NCBI GenBank assembly: GCA_022578965.1
Contig: MU400590.1
Span: 62,001 to 126,000, forward strand
Length of the DNA stretch: 64,000 nt
Reading direction: 5' to 3'
Origin: Xylaria sp. FL1777
Taxonomy: Eukaryota; Ascomycota; Sordariomycetes; Xylariales; Xylariaceae
Each line of letters opens with the position of its first letter. Position 1 is the stretch's first letter. Below are positions 49,760 to 60,192 of this stretch, piece by piece. The notes beneath the pieces were generated by a model. It saw only the letters and a program-made list of their open reading frames with translations, was not told the origin of the DNA and did no database searches. The position numbers and the translations under genes are program-made.

Positions 49760-50761
49760 ATGACAGTTGACATACCCCCCCAACAGCGCCGCTACTGGCT
49801 GCTCACCATGCCTCGCACCGCGTCTAACATGCTGGTTCGTGTCATGAATTTAGACGAGCAAGGAGTACGAACTGCGGCCTTCCATGGAGGGTATTTCTTT
49901 TTTCCGAGTATGATAGCGCGGTTAAACCTATTTAATAAGGGACCGGGATGGACACCTGAGGACCATGCTAGCGTCGAAGAAGCCGTCAAGAAGTCCTTCG
50001 ATGCGCTCCAAGACTACCTGGAAGCGGCCGAAAAGGAAGGTCAGAAAGTGTTCGTCAAAGAACATATCTCGTTTTTGAATGACGCACACTACGAATATGA
50101 ACATATGTACAGCACCGTCTCCGGGGAGGACAGTCCACCCACGCCAATGCCGGCACGCGGATTCGCTCAATCGACTCGATCTTCGTTCAATCGAACTTGT
50201 CTACCTGACGAGTTTCTAAAGACTTGGCACCCAACCTTTCTCATCCGTCACCCAGGGTTGATGCTGCCGTCGCTGTATCGCACTACTCTGAAGGATGGAG
50301 AAATATACGGGACTAAACGCGCCCAGAAGGAACCGTTCGAGATCGAGGGCACGATGAAATTTGTCCGAGCTTTATATGAATTCTACTCTCATTACTTTGG
50401 CGAAAATAGCATGTGGCCAATCGTTCTTGACGCCGACGATGTCATCAAGTATCCCGAGCTCGTTATGAAGTACGCTGGGCTTGTTGGGCTAGACCCCGAT
50501 AAGCTTAAATTCTCATGGGAGAAGGTGAGCCAAGAGAAGATAGATCAGATGGAGTCTATCGTCCAGGTCATGCTTGGCACAATTAACGCTAGCACCGGGG
50601 TGGACAAGGGGAAGATAGCTGGAAAACTCGACATTGATGCGGAGGCTAAAAAGTGGAGGGTCGAATTTGGGGAAGAGGGCGGCAAGAAACTCGAGAGATG
50701 GGTTCAGGACGCTATGCCTGACTATGAATACCTCCGTTCACGAAGACTAGCAATGGATTAA
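49760..50761 (+). CDS. Sulfotransferase-like P-loop protein
   Basis: A single-exon gene of 333 aa. RRYWLLTMPRTASNMLVRVM near the N-terminus matches the altered 5'-phosphosulfate loop of a fungal sulfotransferase-like family (TxPRTxSN), and TFLIRHPGLMLPSLYR matches the later 3'-phosphate-binding region (consensus RHP/RDP with Ser). VFVKEHISFL between them is also typical. Classical PAPS-dependent sulfotransferases keep a lysine in the first loop (PKSGT); here the position is Arg, as in this fungal subgroup, whose members are usually annotated from secondary-metabolite loci without a tested activity. No signal peptide or membrane segment is seen, so it is probably cytosolic. PAPS as donor is inferred. 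The closest module genes begin 2-3 kb downstream. Confidence 0.75.
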   Translation: MTVDIPPQQRRYWLLTMPRTASNMLVRVMNLDEQGVRTAAFHGGYFFFPSMIARLNLFNKGPGWTPEDHASVEEAVKKSFDALQDYLEAAEKEGQKVFVKEHISFLNDAHYEYEHMYSTVSGEDSPPTPMPARGFAQSTRSSFNRTCLPDEFLKTWHPTFLIRHPGLMLPSLYRTTLKDGEIYGTKRAQKEPFEIEGTMKFVRALYEFYSHYFGENSMWPIVLDADDVIKYPELVMKYAGLVGLDPDKLKFSWEKVSQEKIDQMESIVQVMLGTINASTGVDKGKIAGKLDIDAEAKKWRVEFGEEGGKKLERWVQDAMPDYEYLRSRRLAMD

Positions 50762-51959
50762 TGCAACCTTTCGTGGGTCATGGACGTACGGGTATTGCTG
50801 TAAGGCCCTTGCCCGTTCTTGTAAATTATGGGGTTGGATACTAAGGCTTACACTATTCATAAATTCCTGATTCGGAGGTGTGCAAAGCCAACCACTATAC
50901 GCAACTCAGTCAACTAATGTTAGTAGTAGAGAACCAAGCAGTCAGTGAAAACAAACCCTAATCACACAGGTACTCGTTTATGATACTAATCTTCTACCTA
51001 GTTAAGTGGGCGCCCTTCATTACTCTGTTTTATAAGAACCATAACTCCCAGAGAGATGCCAATCCGACCTCACAAGACCTCTACCGTCATGTGGGGGTGA
51101 TTATCACCACTAAGCCTTACTTGGATTTGCTGTTAGCCAGCATGCATGCAAGCCTAAGCATAAATAGGCTGCAGCAATTCAATAGTTAGGCTTACATATA
51201 GTATATGTCTCCTCAGTACCGTTTCGAAAACGGCGCTTATGCTCGATACCATATCTAGATAGCCCAGCACCAAAACGCTCCAGAAAGTCACTTTCAGAGT
51301 ATTTACACGAGAATACATATTCGATCACAACAAGTAGTCAGGAGATTTTTAGACTGGAAGCAATGACTGTTGGGAGAATCTAGTTTCACAGTAGCCTGGA
51401 CCTGCGACTAAAAACCTTGACTGAGCTGTTCAATACAACATGGCGCAACCAGCCACATACATGCGGCTCAGTTGCTCTGTATGTTCTCATGCAGGGAGTT
51501 CTGATGGAATATGCAAGTGGGCTGGAAATGCAACGCGTTCTGCAGTGAAACATTCGCTAGTGACATGTCCAGCAGCAATGATGCAGGCCTGCAGCATTTA
51601 AAAAGAAACCAAACGGTGTGTTAACACAACATATGCAAGTTGTTCCCCCCAAATGTTCCTAACCGCCAGGCTTCCGTTTTGCTATCGTTGTATTAACACC
51701 ACCGGTATACAGTACCGTATTTGAGGAAACGGAACCGTCAAGCCGCCAGATTATGTAATATGTTGTTACCTACCTTAGAGGTAGTGATCTGCAAGCCGGA
51801 CCCGCCTTAAAAGGATATAACATTAATACTAACTAGGCAATATACATAATGATCACGTATCTTCAACGGGTGTAATAGCAATTGATGTGTCTAGCCTGGA
51901 ATCCCTACAATCTCCCCTGCCAGGACTAACGAAGTAGTCACATCCAACGGCGATCCTAT
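50762..51959. other. Intergenic region
   Basis: No gene supported; the open frame at 50980-51189 has no motif. Confidence 0.5.
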
Positions 51960-52466
51960 TTATGGCTCTACCATAATAAAGTCCGTCGAGCTAAAGCCAA
52001 CGCCAACGTGCGTAGGAGTCAGACCGAACCTGTACACATATTCCGGCCCATACGTCTGCAAGCCGAGGCCCGTATAGTCGGGCAAGGGTTCAACAGTCCA
52101 CGTGTAGCTACCGGACGACGGCTGGAGATCTGGTGAATCAAGACGGTCAGTTAAAGCCTAAACAAAAACACGGTAGAGTTTTTCCTAAGAAGAAGTTGGC
52201 TACTGACCTGCAAAGAATTCGCTTTTCGAATAGTATACTGGTGTGTATTGGCCGGTAAAGGGATTGTAACCCTCCCCATACGGTTTGAGGCCGTTGGCAA
52301 GGTAGGCGAGGTACACCGTGTCTTGGAGGTTAGATTCCCACGTGATGGTAAAGTTCGTTCCGATTGTGAGATTGATTGGGATATCCGTAAATGAGCCCGT
52401 GGTTATAGGCACGGATAAGACGGCGGAGGCGAAGAAAGCCGCCGCGGTAGCAAATAACTTCATCAT
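51960..52466 (-). CDS. Small secreted protein, 142 aa
   Basis: Exons 52208-52466 and 51960-52129 with a 78 bp intron (GTCAGT donor, ACCAG acceptor). The signal peptide is MMKLFATAAAFFASAVLSVP. The mature part, about 120 residues, has sequons in INLTIGTNFTITWES and looks like a beta-sandwich: LTIGTNFTITWE, DTVYLAYLANG, SGSYTWTVEPLPD, EYVYRFGLTP. The pattern recalls the Kre9/KNH-type or Ser-Thr-rich N-terminal Ig-like fold (itself I-T-W with a later G-x-Y-x-W). No mature cysteines are present, so it is not a typical disulfide-rich effector. It lies 445 bases from the GST gene, on the same strand. Function unknown. Confidence 0.65.
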
Positions 52467-52910
52467 GGCTGCTGGGTTGTAGCTTCGCACGTAGGAACAA
52501 CATGCAAATCTAAAGTACAGAACGGAGAGGATGATAATGGCTGTGTAAATATTCTATGCCATATCCATCTTTTATAAGAAGCGTACTCACATACTTTAGG
52601 TGTCTCTGCTTCTTGTTTCGAATAACATTGTGCCATTTGGAGGAGAATGCGAGGATGCGGGGATCCGAGGATCCGACCCGGGCCCGCCCGTACTACCGGT
52701 CGCCAGGATGTCAAATGTTAGCGCTGCGCTAGTAGCTTGTACTGGCAGGGAAGTTTTGGTCTAAAAGCTGTTCGATCTAATACTTGCTGAACAAGGGCTG
52801 TTCAGTGGCAAACCTGCTGCGAAACTGATCAACAGTTAATTTTCTACTGTATCTCATGATATAAAGTTTTCAGCCCTCTACAAACATGAAATGAAGTTCA
52901 GCTGCGCAGT
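52467..52910. other. Intergenic region
   Basis: Promoter side of the small secreted protein and 3' flank of the GST gene; a GATCCGAGGATCCGA-like short repeat lies near 52660. No gene seen. Confidence 0.4.
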
Positions 52911-53832
52911 TTATTCCAGATCATGACCATACTTCGGCCCTCTTTCAACAACTCTCTGCACGGCGGGTCGTGCTAACAAGCGCTCGCTCCAGCCCTGTAT
53001 ATTTGGCCAGTCCTTGATATCTACACCAAAAAAGTTGAACATCCACGGCATGGCGTACGGGAAATAAGAGATATCAGCTATTGTAGGTCTTTCTGGGAGA
53101 GCTACGTAGCTCTGCTGGGGCAAGGACAATCGCTTTTCCAGGATGTTCCACTGTGTCAAGACATTCTCATGAAGTCTTTTATGAAAATTGGGGTTAATGA
53201 AAATGTATCTGATGACCTCTTGCGGGTATTAAGTGCTTACTTTGCTGTGACCTTAGGCAGCGACTGGGGGTTTTGTCGGTTCGGGTAGCCCTTCATGAAG
53301 TACAGCCAGTATTTCGCTGTCGGTCTATGTCATAGTTCAGAATTTCATATGTCAAAATACCAACTAAATACACCTCGACTTACCCAAGCCCTGCAGTCTG
53401 GTAGGCGGTCCATGACATGACTTGGGCCTTTTCCCAAGCGTTCCGGCCAGTCCAACTCCCATGTGAATCGAAACGGTCACTGAGGTATTGTAAACACGCG
53501 GTGCTCTCAAACACGATAATCCTTCTCTGAGTCTCGGGGTCCTCGTCTCTTAGGGCTGGTACATAACGCTCGGGATGAACTTGGCGATAGCTTTCATCCC
53601 GAGTATCAATGACCGAGATGAGATAAGGCAGCTGTAGCTCCTCAGCTAGAACAAGAGGCTTGATGAAGTTGATCCAGTTGGTTTGGTCAGCTTGAAGTCA
53701 ACGTTAGCTCTCAATCTAAAATGCATATTTAATTGCGGCGTGTAATATACCCTTAATTATGTACAGAATGACGCGACCGTCGTACTCACGGTCACCCTTG
53801 ACCACTTCCCCTGAAGGCTTAGGGGACGCCAT
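52911..53832 (-). CDS. Glutathione S-transferase, GliG-like
   Basis: Four exons (53751-53832, 53384-53690, 53241-53324, 52911-53175) encode 245 aa. The thioredoxin-like N-terminal domain reads RVILYIIKADQTNWINFIKP, then LEELQ-like AEELQLPY, VPALRDEDP and VFESTACLQYL (the glutathione gamma-glutamyl contact is usually this E-S-T). The helical C-terminal domain contains TAGLGPTAKYWLYFMKGYP and LPERPTIADISYFPYAMPW. The GPTAKYWLYF and RPTIADI segments are the ones I associate with GliG, the GST that adds glutathione to an oxidised diketopiperazine in gliotoxin synthesis; detoxifying Ure2-like GSTs differ there. The neighbours (P450, dipeptidase, regulator) support that reading. Substrate is inferred. 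All three introns are 59-65 bp. Confidence 0.82.
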
Positions 53833-54404
53833 GAATCTACTAGAGGAGATCTCTGTGGAGTGAAGACAGGTCGCTAATAGGAAGCCAGTAGGTAGGTGCT
53901 GCGCAATATATGTGCTAGGGTCAATGGTATCGACCCTTCAATATTTTAATATGATGTTTAGGGGCTGGGGGCTTATATAACTAAATTGCTTAGGACAACC
54001 ATCTAAGCTGGCTGCCCTCCTGCTACTTTTCAAATCTTATTTGAGGTATCACTGGTTAGAGATTCGCATCACAGCCTGGGTCGGCTTAAAATATTCTTAG
54101 AGAACAATCAAGAGTGCTAATCCGTGGTGCAACAACTTCGGGTTCCGCTGTTGTAAGGCTCTGTCTATACTTCTATCGGTTCCCGGGATTAACCTAGCGG
54201 CGCCAAAAAAGGATTATGCATGTGTTAAAATTCAAGGGCCAATATATAGGGGTTGTATTTTTGCATATTGTTACATAAGCAAGGGTTGCGTTGCCGACAG
54301 TTCACTACTCGTTTCTACGCAGGATCTAACTATGTTTAGATAGGCTCATCTCCTCCGTAGATCGGCCTAGCCACAACAGCTTTAACCACCCGATCGCAAG
54401 CTTC
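53833..54404. other. Intergenic region between the GST and P450 genes
   Basis: GST promoter and P450 3' flank; no gene seen. Confidence 0.5.
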
Positions 54405-56114
54405 TCATTTAACTTTCTTAGTGCATTTAACTCGCATGCGAGGTTGAGATATCCAAACTTTAGGGTCTGCTGTCCACTCGGTATCTCTCAAACTTAGTTC
54501 ATAATTCTCAACAAGGTGGATAATCAAAGATCGAATAACGACATCAGCAACATATTTCCCTATGCATTGTCGGGGCCCAAAGCCAAAACGCCACAGGTTA
54601 TAACGACTGGCGGTGGGGCTCGTCTCAAGAAAGCGTTCTGGCCTGTAGGTGTGAGAATCGGTGCCCCAATATTCGTTCGAACTGTTGAGACTATGAGTAT
54701 CAACAATGAAGTCAGTACCGGCTGGAATAACGTATCCACCACCTACGATGCGTGGTGTTGGAGCAGACTGAGGTACTGAGAAAGCTGCGGCGGGCCTTAA
54801 ACGGGAGGATTCAGAAACACAGGCCGCCAGGAGGGTGCGGTTGCTAAGAATGTATTGTTGTCGGTTGTCTTCGCCGCACTTATATGACTTAAGCTCCTTT
54901 GACAATAAGCCCTGATACTGCCGGAAGGCTGCTAGGAAAATGATATTCCAAGATATGCCACCTGTCGTGACATCAAGATTTGCGAATAAGGATTCATCCA
55001 GGGTATGTAGCATGTTCTTAAGAGTTATTTTCTTTAGATGAACGAGCTCATACAATCGCACAATTGGCAGCGTAAGTTCTCCTAACGCCATTGCCTGAGC
55101 ATATGCCTTGTCGTTGAAAGATTCCCATCGGCTCTGAAACGACCTAAGATATTTATTGGTTTCCGTTGGGAGAAACCGGGACATAGAGAAGCGAGCGAGG
55201 TTTCCGTCAATGACTTGTTTGAATAAACTTTCACGAAGTAGTATGAGGTTATTCAACTCGGTTGTCATATCTTCGTTGAGTTCTCCGTATAATATCTGGG
55301 CGGTTATCCAGAATGGCACCATTTTTAACCCTTCAGCTGGGTCTAGATAACCCTGTTCAAGCTGCTCCTCTTGATTAAGTTTGTCGAAATGCCGAGCAAC
55401 ATGCTTTAGTACCATAGGAATGTAGCTGGGTATTCTGTGATACTGAAATGACTCTTCTATTCCGCTGCGCACCGTTTTCCATTCACTACCATTAATGAGC
55501 CCAACACATTTTCCAAGTAACTGACTCATAAGGTGGCCGGAATTATTATTGATCGCCTTGGAATGTTTATCAGAATCGCTGAATACATTCCGGATATCTT
55601 CTGGGCTCGATATGACTCTGTACGCACATTTGATCTCAGTATGCCAACAGGATTAGAAAAGGGATATCGACATTGACTACCGGCGCTGTGGATGAAGCGA
55701 CAGTGTCTTATTTTCTCACTCACATTTCAGGTCTCATTCCTGACCAAATTCTATAGACTGAACCATGTTGGTATTTCCACGTCTTGCTGTTTTTGACTCC
55801 TTCTAGAAACTTTGCCACGTCTCCTTGCCCATTTGGAAACCTGTATGGACAAGTTGGTATTGGTTTGTTTCCGCCTTCAAAGTAGACGGGGTATCGCCAT
55901 AAGAGATATTCCTGCCATGAGTGAGTTTCACTGCAGCTATGATATCATGCCATGAGATATTCAAGAGACATGAATGAGCACTTACATGTATAACTGTTGA
56001 AATAATATTATTTGCAACACGACGACAAGTTCTTTTGTTCCATATCAAGGTTAGAAAGACAACGAGAGTAATAAACCATATGGGGTTCATTAGGGTCTCT
56101 TTAGCTACTACCAT
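54405..56114 (-). CDS. Cytochrome P450, GliC/GliF-like
   Basis: Exons 55986-56114, 55724-55911 and 54405-55617 encode 509 aa. The N-terminal anchor is MNPIWFITLVVFLTLIW. The next exon reads WRYPVYFEGGNKPIPTCPY and FPNGQGDVAKFLEG. Later motifs are SDSDKHSKAINNNSG, the I-helix region NLDVTTGGISWN (about 319-330), ExxR as ESSR (Glu375, Arg378), YRPERFL, and the heme loop FGFGPRQCIGKY with Cys457. The combination FPNGQGDVAKFL, LMSQLLGKCVGLI and LDVTTGG is one I associate with P450s of epipolythiodioxopiperazine clusters, which oxidise the diketopiperazine before glutathione addition or modify the ring later; which of these two roles applies here cannot be decided. ATG 56090 is an alternative start. 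It is transcribed in the same direction as the GST gene. Confidence 0.85.
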
Positions 56115-57202
56115 TCTTGCTATTGATATGTCCTAAGCCGATAGATGAAATTTGAGTTGTGTTACGCTGTTCCAACAAATCCAACTAGGATGGACAGAAA
56201 TCCACGTGAAACTAGAATCTTGGTGTGGTCTCGAGTGGCGCAGAACTGAGTAAAACATCTTGCCGTATTCATACGGGCCCCGGTTACTCCGGCTGGGCAC
56301 TATACCCCCCTAAAGGGGTCACTCTTAGTAACAACATAATGTCACTTGTGGTATGATATATAGTTAGCATGCTTACGGTATCCTTGGAATGCCTTTGGGG
56401 CTAGCCTTATGACTAAGAAACATTACATATCTAACATTTTTCACAGTGATCGGAACTGGAGTTCTAATAATGGGAACTACTTATAGAGCAATAAAGAGAG
56501 ATAGGTACCCGGAATTCTAAAAGACATCTATTATGTTTTAATTTCATCAAGAAACTAGTTGGCTACCTAAGACATAAAGGCAATAGATTGCTTTTTCAAC
56601 TTATGCATGGCATATAGCTAAGTAAATGCAAGAACAATAAAGAAGTAGATGCGTGCAAGAACTATACATAGTTACTAGAAAACGATTTGAACTTGATGGT
56701 TGATCACCTCTTTGCTGAATCATCGAATTCGAACGAGCTCTAATGAGGAAATTGCCCTATTATGGATAGCAAATAGATTGTCGCAAGAAATTTAGTCCAG
56801 AAAATTTTATATTGGTCTTACAGATGTGTCTACTTGGTTAGGACAAAGCACCGGGAACCGAATCTTGCGGAGCGAGGAGTGGCGTGATGAGGAAATACAC
56901 AATCTTGTCTTCGCGAAATAAAGAGATTGATATGCTTAGGCTTGTGACTATTGAGTAAATCCGGATTAATTAGCTCCGGTGAGGCGCATGTCAGATTTAT
57001 GTCGCCGGTTGTGTTATGATATGTTTCGGGCTCCGAATGCAAGTAATATAGCAGCACCAGCAAGTATACCTTTCACTAGCTTCTTGGAAAGAACAGGAAC
57101 TAGAACATGAATAGTAACAAGGGTATACCGTATAGGCCGCTCAATACGAAAATTTGTCGTTAGATTCGTCTATTTGAATACGAGAGTCTCCATAGCGGCT
57201 TC
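56115..57202. other. Divergent promoter region between P450 and dipeptidase genes
   Basis: 1.1 kb shared upstream region. No gene seen. A Zn2Cys6 regulator encoded 2-3 kb away would be expected to bind here, but I could not pick out a convincing palindromic site. Confidence 0.45.
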
Positions 57203-58618
57203 ATGATGATATCCTTTTCGAGTATTACATGGGACTCTAGAACCATAGAAGATAAAGACGGTTGGAAATCTATATCCCCGCCTCGAAGCTTCTCTAGGCA
57301 ACAGTCCATCTTCATCAAGCTGTGTTTCCTTTTAATCCTTGGGCTCATTATTCCCCTGGGAATTTACTATGGGGCTGCGGGAAAGTCTATATGGACACAT
57401 TATTTCTCGTGTGCAGAAGAGACTGCCTTTACTGAATTCCCCTTGATCGGTTAGTTAGTGATATTATAACTGTCTGATAGGTTATTTCTTGTTGCTGATA
57501 AACGCTGAGGAGAAAAGATGGACATAACGATTTTGCAATATGGATCCGAGCGTTCTATCAGAATCGCATTTATCAGAGTAACTTCACGGGGGAGCAAGAA
57601 CTCTTTGGACAAGTGGACTTTCATCGCCTTCGACAAGGGCGATCTCGAGGTCAATTTTGGAGTGTTTATGTTGAATGGTAAGAGCTGATGTTGTCATTTG
57701 AGTTTGTCTCTTCCTAACCTCGGGTGCAGCCCCAAAATAAGCGGCAACTATTCCGATCCGACATATTACGAAATTATTCACGATACCCTTCAACAAATTG
57801 ACCTCATTCATCGCATAATACGACAAAACTCATCTCTTCTAGCCCGTGCCTACACAGCAGCTGATGTGGAAGAGATCTTTCACTCAGGTTCGAAGGTAGC
57901 TTCGTTGATGGGCATAGAAGGGCTTCATCAAATTGGAAATAGTGCAAGCGTTCTACGCATGTACCATTCTCTCGGTGTTCGATATGCTACTCTGACGCAC
58001 ACCTGCCATAATGTATATGCGGATAGCGAAGAGCCTACGGAGCCACTTCACGATGGGTTATCGGAAGCCGGAAAAGCGATAGTGAGAGAGATGAATCGAA
58101 TCGGGATGATAGTAGACCTATCTCACACTAGTTTTGCCACTCAGCGCGACGTCCTTCAGATCACGACAGCTCCTGTCATATTTTCACATTCGAACATGTA
58201 TACGTTATTTCCACATTCCCGTAACGTACCGGACCATATCCTTCGCGCACTTCAGAGGAATGACGGCGTCATCATGATTACGTTTTACCCGAACCTTTTA
58301 GAAGCAGACCCTACAGCGGCATCCCTTGAGTCCGTAGTAAACCACATCCTCTATGTTGGAAAAACAATAGGATATCGTCATGTTGGTATTGGTTCCGACT
58401 TCGACGGGATGAGTGCCGGACCTGAGGGGTTAGAAGACGTCAGTAAATACCCAGACCTGCTTCAAGCACTTGTGAACCGCGGACTATCCTCAGAAGACAT
58501 CATGGGTATCGCAGGTCTGAATATCCTTCGAGTTCTGAGGAAGGCTGAAGGCGTTGCTAAGACTATGGGAGATATTCAGCCACTTGAAGATGAGGTGAAA
58601 CCGTTTTTTGACGGTTGA
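57203..58618 (+). CDS. Membrane-anchored M19 dipeptidase, GliJ-like
   Basis: Exons 57203-57449, 57518-57677 and 57730-58618 encode 431 aa. Renal-type (M19) dipeptidases use two metal ions; in gliotoxin-type pathways the GliJ enzyme removes glycine from the glutathione-derived Cys-Gly side arms. Metal-site residues are visible: His85 and Asp87 (DGHNDF, made by the first splice), Glu199 (GIEGLH), His268 (DLSHTS) and His289 (SHSNM), plus Asp359 (GSDFDG). LTHTCHNVYADS lies between. Unusually there is an N-terminal membrane segment, LCFLLILGLIIPLGIYYGAAG (about 43-63), after a basic tail, so the catalytic part may face the ER lumen or outside. It is divergent from the P450 and convergent with the regulator gene. 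Glycine removal here is inferred from context. Confidence 0.87.
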
Positions 58619-58950
58619 GCGCAGCTGAGAAGCATGCGAAGCAACTTATTATGCTACTGATACTTCTACACTAGACTAACACATGAAGGTTCACTCAGTC
58701 CATACATTTTCATGAATCGATTCAAAGTGGCAGACTGCTCAATCTAACTATTATCTGTCCTTGTAAGTTCGACCCGCATAAAATCTATCTCCAATAGAGA
58801 GTCTGCTCATAAATAAGTAGGTTGAGATACTTCATGCGATTATATCGCTACGCTGTGTACTTCTGAATTCGGAGATTATCCACGTATTGATTAATACTTG
58901 AAGAATGACTAGTTACATGAAAGCCTCGTAAACTACCAAACAGGAGAACT
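58619..58950. other. Short region between convergent genes
   Basis: 3' flanks of the dipeptidase and regulator genes; nothing else seen. Confidence 0.5.
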
Positions 58951-60192
58951 CTAATTTTCCTTTGAGACGCTTCGAATGAGACCTTTCAATTGGAGCTCAA
59001 GGTCAAGGTAGCAATCAGCTGGCGCCATGCCATGGGCTGTGTTGGCACCATTAGATGATGTTGATGCTGAGACTACTCCTAAGCTAGCTATAGTCTTGAG
59101 GTTGTTCACAATCTCCATGGCCTGGTAGATCTCTTTAAGTATCGCCTGAGACCTATAAGAAGACTGTGCTTCTACGTCCATGGAAAATACACCAAATCCG
59201 AGGCCAATTGATCCCCCGATCAAGCTTCGGCTCCGTTGTCGCAGCTGCTCGGCTGTTACCGCCGACAAACCTACTTCTAAAAGCTCTACGATTTGATAAA
59301 GAAGAGCAGAAAACAACATCATACATCGTAAGTTCGTGGAGCCCTGTTGTAAGGTAACTAATTGTGCTACCTTCTCGAGCGCTTGCCTTGTGATGCCGAT
59401 GACTATATTTGAGTCTTTGAGCTCAAGCTCGATGTAATGCTCGAGCTCCATGATAACCTGACAACAATCTTGGCAACATCGGCTATCTGTCTCAGTCCGC
59501 CGCCGCAAGCCACGGAGCAAAGAGGTTTGCTGGGCCGTCGTGGTCGCCACTGAAGGCTCTCCGCCAGTGGTGATGGGAGACTGGGATGACATCATCTCGG
59601 CATATTCGCCATCTAGGTCAGTTAAGTTGATATTTCCAGCTGCTCCAAGGGTATCTAGTGAATCAAACTGCGATGTAAGCGAGTCGGGGGGATTGTATTG
59701 AACGTGAAGCTCGTGTGGATCATTGGGCAATATTGCCGTAATAGTTTCAGATGGCGACGCATTCCAGTCAGAAGACCACCATATGGGATTGGCCTGATCG
59801 CTTTCCTTGCTCTGACTTGTAGAATCTGTCGCGGGACTGAGAGGACTAGTCGGTTGGATCGTTTCTGATGTGTCCGCCTGTTGTCGGCGCTGCTGTGACC
59901 CGGTGGAACTGGATTGGTTCTTTTTTGCTCTGATGCCTGGTACTTTTCCCACCCTTGACTCTAAATAGACGCAACTCGCCCCTGAGCTTCGACATCGGCT
60001 ACATCCGGTCTTTTCCCCAGAGCACTTGACCTAAAAGCACCATCAGTGTAAAGCCCTTTCTACAGGTATACCAATAAACTGGAGTAGATTGATAGCCTTA
60101 TATACCTTCGCTATGCAGCACTGGTTACACGCACTGCGGAGTTTGATTTGAGAAGAGCTATTTCTCGCATTCTTTCCCGTGTTGTGGTCCAT
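58951..60192 (-). CDS. Zn2Cys6 transcription factor, GliZ-like cluster regulator
   Basis: Exons 60106-60192 and 58951-60030 (75 bp intron) encode 388 aa. The intron cuts the zinc cluster; splicing gives Cys22, Cys25, Cys32, Cys39, Cys42 and Cys49 with spacing C-x2-C-x6-C-x6-C-x2-C-x6-C, a complete binuclear cluster, followed by the basic linker SRVGKVPGIRAKK. The middle is Ser/Thr/Gln-rich and low in complexity. The C-terminal part has CCQDCCQVIMELEHYIELEL and helices up to DLELQLKGLIRS, like the AflR/GliZ-type co-regulator region. The VYLESRVGKVPG tail after the cluster is one I associate with GliZ-like regulators. It lies next to the dipeptidase, P450 and GST genes, the usual place for a pathway-specific activator. 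The 29-codon first exon hides the zinc cluster from simple ORF scans. Confidence 0.87.
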
